Positions 59,929 to 64,000 of a DNA stretch of 64,000 nt are shown here, one piece after another; within the stretch, counting starts at the first letter, position 1, and every line of letters starts with the position of its first letter. The DNA lies in the NCBI GenBank assembly GCA_007644065.1, contig VJWN01000027.1:310001-374000 (forward strand), in the 5' to 3' direction. Below the pieces are notes generated by a model. It worked only from the letters and a program-made list of their open reading frames with translations, did not search any database and was not told the DNA's origin. The stretch is from Margaritispora aquatica (taxonomy: Eukaryota; Ascomycota; Leotiomycetes; Helotiales; Discinellaceae). Both the position numbers and the translations under genes were made by a program.

Positions 59929-62272
59929 TTTGTGGGTTTGTTGTTTCTGAATGTGTTGGTGTGAAGTGAGGATTGTCGAGTTAAGCGAATGGAAAGCCGT
60001 TGGTGGGAATACAGTAGCTGAAAGGATGAAATAAGAAGAAGTACGATTCCACTGATTTGTGAATGTTGTAGGATGGAATATGGAACGAGGTTAATGCACT
60101 AAACAGCAACGAATAGAAGAGGACATAGAGAGAAGAGAAAAGGAGAGGACATGAAGAGTATGTATATACCTACCCAGCCTACACTACAAGCAAACAATCC
60201 CATCAATACATTCTTCGTACGCAGCGTACACCTTTTCCAAATCAAGCAACGAAAAACGAAATACGAACGAATCCCATAGACATCTCCTCATCTAGCTACC
60301 CTACCGCATACCTTACCTTACCTTACCCACCTACCAAGCCTCCACAGCATGATCAACCAGGCCCGCCCTACTTAAGGTCAAATTGACGCGCCCTAACCAT
60401 CGAACGCAAGTAGAAATACAATAGAGCAATAACAAAGAGTACGGAGCAAGTCCACATTCAAAGTCAAAGTGGCGGGTCGCAAAATCTTGGATGGCAGACG
60501 TCGACGTCTGAGTTTAGCAATGGTTTCGAGCGGGCCGACTTCGGGACAAGCTTCGTACTCGTTGTCGTTTCTCGTATCCATTTCCCTAAAGCAGATCTCG
60601 CCAAGCTTACTTCACCACTCGCTGTCGTGTCTTTCATCTCCATTTCCATCCTATCTTTAACCTTGGTCTCAATGATTGAAATTCCATGGAGACCAAAGTT
60701 TGCGTTATCAATACAGTGGCGAATATCAAAGTAGGAATAGATGTGACCAGGCCAGAGAGGGTAAGCCAACACTCATACGGAGCTATACAGACAGACATGA
60801 TCTCAAGTTCCAGCTACCACGGGACAATCCCCATACATATATACATGTTGAGAGTCTGTCGAAAGTCAAAGAGCATAACTTAAGAAAAGTCCACCAAAAC
60901 CCCAACTTACCCTACCTGCTTCCCTCCCTACATAACTCGGCGAATATTCTCAACACCATTCTCATACCCATCCCAGCAACACCCGAGATAGAACCACCAC
61001 GATCTCCAACCTCCTCTGTTCTGCTCCGATCTCTCAGACATCAAAACCACATCACGCATCACGCATCGCACCTCGCGCCTCACACTTCTAGCTAAAATAT
61101 GTACGGAAAAAACCACCGATTCATCAAGACGAGACCGCAACTCATCTTGAGGTTGCTCCTCTCAGAAACCGGTCGGGCACTTACGTCTATTGAACCACAT
61201 CATCAACACCAGCACCATCCCCAAAGGACCAAGGCTCAAACTCAACACCGTGATGCGATTCCACCATAGATAAACCGACATCCAACCTCAACGGCTACCC
61301 ACCTCATCGCGTTACCTCTCATCGCCATCTGCATACCTACATGCCTGAAAGATGAACAATTCTCCCTACACAATACAAGGTAACAGCCAAACAATTTCCA
61401 TGAATTGCGCGTCGCGATCGAGCAGGTGAAATCAAGATACACTGTATATCATCACGAGTCTGATTCGGTTTGTATTTGTCTTCTTTCATTGAGGAAATGC
61501 CCAAGGAGGGAGATTGTAGGTGATCTTCCATGACGCTTAGTATCCGTCCAGGCCATGTACTGTGGCCTTAATGTGTGAACAAATGCCACAGATTACTGGC
61601 CTAATGTGTGAACGAATTGAAGACATGCAGGCAAGGCGCTTCTGTGTATTTTGCCTCCAATAATTTTGATGACGGTGAAAACTTAGACCAGTCTCACCAG
61701 GCAAATTCTTATGCCTCACATGATAAACCATTCACGTCACAGGTAATCAGAGAATCATAGTGGCAAAATTTTGTACGATATTCAGGCCTGTGGCCAAATC
61801 CATTGCGTGCATATGGACAAACTCATGGTCAAGTAATCCTCTGACGTCCCTCCTTCCAGACGCCCCATCGTCCTAATCCAGGAGCCCAACCCTAAACGCC
61901 AAATGCAGCAGAAAAAGTACAAAGAACCATATTATCCATCAATCATAATACACCCAATGCCCAACCAGCAAGATATTCGCTCCAGCGCAGATCCCAGGAA
62001 ACCCCTCCCGTAAACAGGATGCTAGACCGTCTGGAGTAGACTATCAAAAGGTATACAAGGTATATGCGCCGAGATCATGTCGAGTTCCATTTCGAAAGCG
62101 AGGACAAGGCAGATGGAGAATGATGAGCGAAACCCTCCCGTAAACAGGATACTAGACTGTCCGTAGACTATCAAAGGTAACATATGCTCATCTTCCAATG
62201 CAGAGTATTCGAGGTTGTGTGTTCGAAAGGTATGTGTGTGGCGAGATGATGGTGAAGTAGGTAAAAAAGCAT
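59929..62272. other. Intergenic, 2.3 kb, no gene seen
   Basis: Runs from the RTA1-type gene start to the H4 stop codon. Contains CTTACCTTACCTTACC simple sequence near 60310 and a 50-bp direct repeat near 62003-62179 (listed). The open frames at 60464-60772 and 60676-61095 have no recognisable product. Confidence 0.55.
62003..62179. repeat. Direct repeat of about 50 bp, two copies 130 bp apart
   Basis: Copy 1 is 62003-62053 and copy 2 is 62133-62179. Both begin CCCTCCCGTAAACAGGAT and end TAGACTATCAAA(A)GGTA, with a few changes and a small deletion between. They lie just beyond the H4 stop codon, so they may be in or near its 3' UTR. Confidence 0.9.
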
Positions 62273-62877
<605 letters not shown>

Positions 62878-64000
62878 GATGAAGTTGTTGTAGAAGTATG
62901 TATTTGGTGTTGTTTGATGGAATAACGCGTCTTTTCGACGGTGTGGATGTTGTGGTTGATGGAAGAAAGAGTTGGGTGTTGATGAATGGGAATGGGTAAG
63001 AAAGAGAAAGGATGGGGAAAGATGCGAGAAATGGTAGTTTATAAGGACGCGAGTGGTGATTTGGAAAAAGGGTGGAAGGCAAAAAGGCGCTAAGCTGAAT
63101 TGGTAAGGGTGGGTTGTGGATGTGGTGGATTTGGAACTTTACAACTTTTTCCTTTGCACCCCGGTTTGGCCTTCCTTAAAAGTTGCAACAAAACAGGCAC
63201 AAAGTGGTGAAAGTGGTGGTAACTTTTAGTGCAGAAATGGGCCCGAACTTCCTCAAGCGAGTGTAAGATATGCGAGACAGGGGTTGGCAGAGAATAAAGC
63301 TTGGCAGTGGGGTTAAGCGAAGGGACTAGCGTGATTCCATCCACCCAAACAAACGCGTCGTGGAAGTTCTAGCAACCTACATCTTTTTCGGGATACACGA
63401 AATGGTCGAGAATAATGACAACAACGCGATGATTTATTAGAATCCAGTCAGAGAGGACAACTGATACAGCTATATCATTTCTACGGCTCAAGAATCGTTG
63501 TTTTATCACGAATTATTGTTCAAACTCGAAAACCTGCAACTGTGTGAGCATGTACGCGATTGAATGCATACAACGGGTAGATATATCAGCATGGCAGAAC
63601 TAGAGGATGGCAAGCGCCGCATAGAGAATCTACATATGCGAAAATTGCTTGGATGCTAGTTTTGCATGTGGATTTATATGCTTGAATATTCTGGGATAGT
63701 TCTACAGGGACGGTCAGCACATCCACAAGAGTTCGTGCATATTTCATCGTATACACTCTTCATATATTATCTTCAACTTGATGGCTTTTGCGTGTCTCAC
63801 CTTTTACTTATAGTTGAGGTCGCTATTCTTCATTCTGCTATATGCCACTCCCAATATGTCTCAGTGTCTGAAAGAGCTTACACCCTACTCTGCAGCATCT
63901 CAAGTGACGTTATAAACAGGTGGCCTGAGAATATAAGCAGGTTTGTTATTTCCTTGCTTCAATATAGGTTTCAACTCTTTTCAAATTATGTATCGCAAGT
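62878..64000. other. H4 upstream region, no gene seen to window end
   Basis: The first about 130 bp are probably the 5' UTR. Beyond is AT-rich DNA with no credible frame. In particular no histone H3 coding sequence is present within the window. Confidence 0.55.
63038..63043 (-). promoter_or_regulatory. TATA box of the histone H4 gene
   Basis: TATAAA on the minus strand within CCTTATAAACTACC, 161-166 bp before the ATG. Position and sequence fit a core promoter if the 5' UTR is about 130 bp. Confidence 0.5.

Overview
The window looks like nuclear DNA from a filamentous ascomycete (Pezizomycotina). Genes are split by short GT-AG introns, mostly 42-75 nt, with CTAAC/CTGAC-type branch sites. Intergenic DNA is long and full of TACCTACC-like simple sequence. 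The families present are typical of moulds: HET, RTA1, GT69/CAP59, Fungal_trans_2 and a MUP1-like permease. A leotiomycete-like source is my guess; no marker in the window proves it. No tRNA, rRNA or CRISPR array was found.

Layout. 0.3-3 kb: a small secreted cysteine-containing protein (minus) diverging from a short-chain dehydrogenase (plus). 4.7-6.2 kb: IWR1, the RNA polymerase II import adaptor. 7.6-10.1 kb: a long acidic protein with an N-terminal glycogen-binding (CBM48) domain. 12-13.6 kb: a CAP59/CMT1-type mannosyltransferase. 14.7-18.2 kb: a HET-domain protein with a long disordered insertion, in a microsatellite-rich stretch. 19.5-24.7 kb: a CLC chloride transporter and a neurochondrin-like protein sharing a 191-bp bidirectional promoter. 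27.5-29.4 kb: an MFS sugar transporter. 29.4-41.5 kb: a 12-kb stretch without a convincing gene, holding one MITE-like element and a possible gene relic. 41.5-45.4 kb: a RING-PH-vWA protein of the Far1/Ste5 type. 46.6-58.4 kb: SAM methyltransferase, fatty-acid alpha-dioxygenase-like haem enzyme, MUP1-like permease, ACC-synthase-like PLP enzyme and a Fungal_trans_2 regulator. 58.9-59.9 kb: an RTA1-family membrane protein. 62.3-62.9 kb: histone H4.

How genes may work together. Most genes are unrelated housekeeping or accessory genes. The 46-58 kb stretch is the one place where neighbours could share a pathway. A methionine-type permease and an ACC-synthase-like enzyme are transcribed divergently from one 554-bp region, a regulator gene converges on the latter, and a SAM methyltransferase and an alpha-dioxygenase lie next door. 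That is inference from proximity and family, not evidence of a pathway.

Gene models were assembled by hand from splice signals and reading frame. Spans include introns; exon limits are in the evidence text. Residue numbers are approximate where marked.
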